The notes under the pieces were generated by a model that made no database searches, was not told the DNA's origin, and saw nothing but the letters and a program-made list of their open reading frames with translations. A program made the position numbers and the translations under genes. A stretch of DNA of 15,131 nt. Origin: an uncultured Marvinbryantia sp. GTDB taxonomy: Bacteria; Bacillota; Clostridia; Lachnospirales; Lachnospiraceae. This document shows positions 14,409 to 15,131 of the stretch, piece after piece. The DNA lies in the NCBI GenBank assembly GCA_934394985.1, contig CAKRRF010000049.1, positions 1 to 15,131 of the forward strand, given 5' to 3'. The stretch's first letter is position 1, and the number at the start of each line of letters is the position of its first letter.

Positions 14409-14436
14409 ATTATGCCTGTTCCTTTTGGAATGTCAA
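14409..14436 (-). promoter_or_regulatory. Promoter of the HIT gene
   Basis: On the minus strand a perfect TTGACA (14436-14431) and CATAAT (14414-14409, 5 of 6) are separated by 16 bp. The predicted leader is about 45 nt. The spacer contains the small palindrome TTCC-AAAA-GGAA (14419-14430), which could be an operator. Confidence 0.65.
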
Positions 14437-14457
14437 CTGAAATATGAGGAGGTTGTA

Positions 14458-15131
14458 ATGAATACAAACGAAAAATATGAACTGTTATTATCTGCTATTT
14501 CACATGAAATCCGCAATCCGGTCACTCTGATCAACAGCTATCTGCAGCTGATTTCTTCTGCCCACCCGGAAGTCGGCACCTATGAATACTGGGATACCGT
14601 AGGCGAAGAAATGCAGCATCTGAAGACTCTGCTGGGAGATCTGTCATTATTTAACAACAGCATGCGGATTCACCCTATTTCTCTGGATCTGAATAAATGG
14701 CTGCCTGCCTTTTGTCTCCACGGAGAAGCCTTCCTGCACACTCTGACAGAGGAAGTTCATACAAATATTCAATTTTCCACATGGATCGCCACAGATCTTC
14801 CCATCCTGCAGGCGGATTCGGACAAGCTTCAGCAGGTACTGGACAATCTGCTTCGCAACAGCGCAGAAGCAATCGTTGCCAAAGCAAAGACCTCTGCTGA
14901 TCCTTTTTGCGGTCAGATCACATTCGAAGCCACTGTCAAAGACGCTTTTCTGCATCTAACCATTTCCGACAATGGATGTGGCATCCCGCCCGCACAGCTG
15001 CCACACCTGTTTGAGCCTTTCGTCACTTACAAACAGGAAGGCTCCGGCCTTGGTCTTGCAATTGTTCAGCGCATCATAAAAGCCCACCATGGAACCATTA
15101 CGGTCCAGAGTGAGCCTTCTTCCAATACCAG
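14458..15131 (+). CDS. Histidine kinase without sensor domain (3' end outside window)
   Basis: At least 224 residues, open to the right edge with no stop, hence partial. It has no N-terminal sensor or membrane segment: the HisKA helix begins almost at once, with the phospho-acceptor His16 in LLSAISHEIRNPVTLINSYLQLI. The ATPase domain follows with the N box DNLLRNSAEAI at 129-139, G1 DNGCGIP at 171-177, F box LFEPF at 184-188 and G2 GSGLGLA at 195-201, all intact. It should autophosphorylate and pass phosphate to a response regulator, which is not visible here. The ATG at 14458 has AGGAGG 5 nt upstream. It is divergent from the HIT gene. The H-box context resembles NtrB and sporulation-type kinases rather than OmpR-linked ones (inference). 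It could respond to a cytoplasmic partner. Confidence 0.92.
   Translation, partial: MNTNEKYELLLSAISHEIRNPVTLINSYLQLISSAHPEVGTYEYWDTVGEEMQHLKTLLGDLSLFNNSMRIHPISLDLNKWLPAFCLHGEAFLHTLTEEVHTNIQFSTWIATDLPILQADSDKLQQVLDNLLRNSAEAIVAKAKTSADPFCGQITFEATVKDAFLHLTISDNGCGIPPAQLPHLFEPFVTYKQEGSGLGLAIVQRIIKAHHGTITVQSEPSSNT

Overview
The window looks like a chromosomal segment of a low-to-mid GC anaerobic Firmicute, most likely a member of the Lachnospiraceae (Clostridia). This is inferred from strong AGGAGG-type ribosome binding sites, a type III glutamine synthetase, an anti-sigma protein with a DUF4367-like C-terminus beside an ECF-type sigma factor, and a DegV lipid-binding protein. I see no transposase, phage gene, CRISPR array, tRNA or rRNA.

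Layout. Positions 1-228 hold no gene but a dense cluster of DnaA-box-like 9-mers (seven between 45 and 155), as expected of a replication origin or a DnaA-binding control region. A DegV family protein (229-1101, minus) is divergent from a TetR-type regulator (1337-1927, plus). Their intergenic region has near-consensus promoters on both strands that share one -10 palindrome, plus repeated GYAAC-type operator candidates. The regulator converges on glutamine synthetase type III (2110-4221, minus), with terminators between them. The glutamine synthetase leader carries a strong intrinsic-terminator hairpin just ahead of its ribosome binding site.

Next comes a minus-strand run, given here in transcription order: an unrecognised cysteine-rich protein (9219-10175), a beta-CASP metallo-beta-lactamase-fold RNase-like protein (7519-9120), a diacylglycerol/lipid kinase (6628-7515), and a large secreted TIM-barrel-like protein of the DUF5722 type (4431-6566). 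A hairpin terminator separates the first of these from the other three, which look like an operon.

From 10391 to 13855 lie a small secreted protein, an anti-sigma-like membrane protein, murG on the opposite strand, and an ECF-type sigma factor. murG therefore sits between the probable sigma and anti-sigma partners. The window ends with a HIT family hydrolase (13945-14355, minus) and, divergent from it, a sensor-less histidine kinase (14458 onward, plus) that runs off the right edge.

Themes are nitrogen assimilation (glutamine synthetase), lipid and envelope metabolism (DegV, lipid kinase, MurG, secreted proteins) and envelope or stress signalling (ECF pair, histidine kinase). Ten of thirteen genes are on the minus strand, and the plus-strand kinase fragment has more C than G. 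Both fit poorly with an active origin at the left edge firing rightward, so the DnaA-box cluster is the most intriguing puzzle here.
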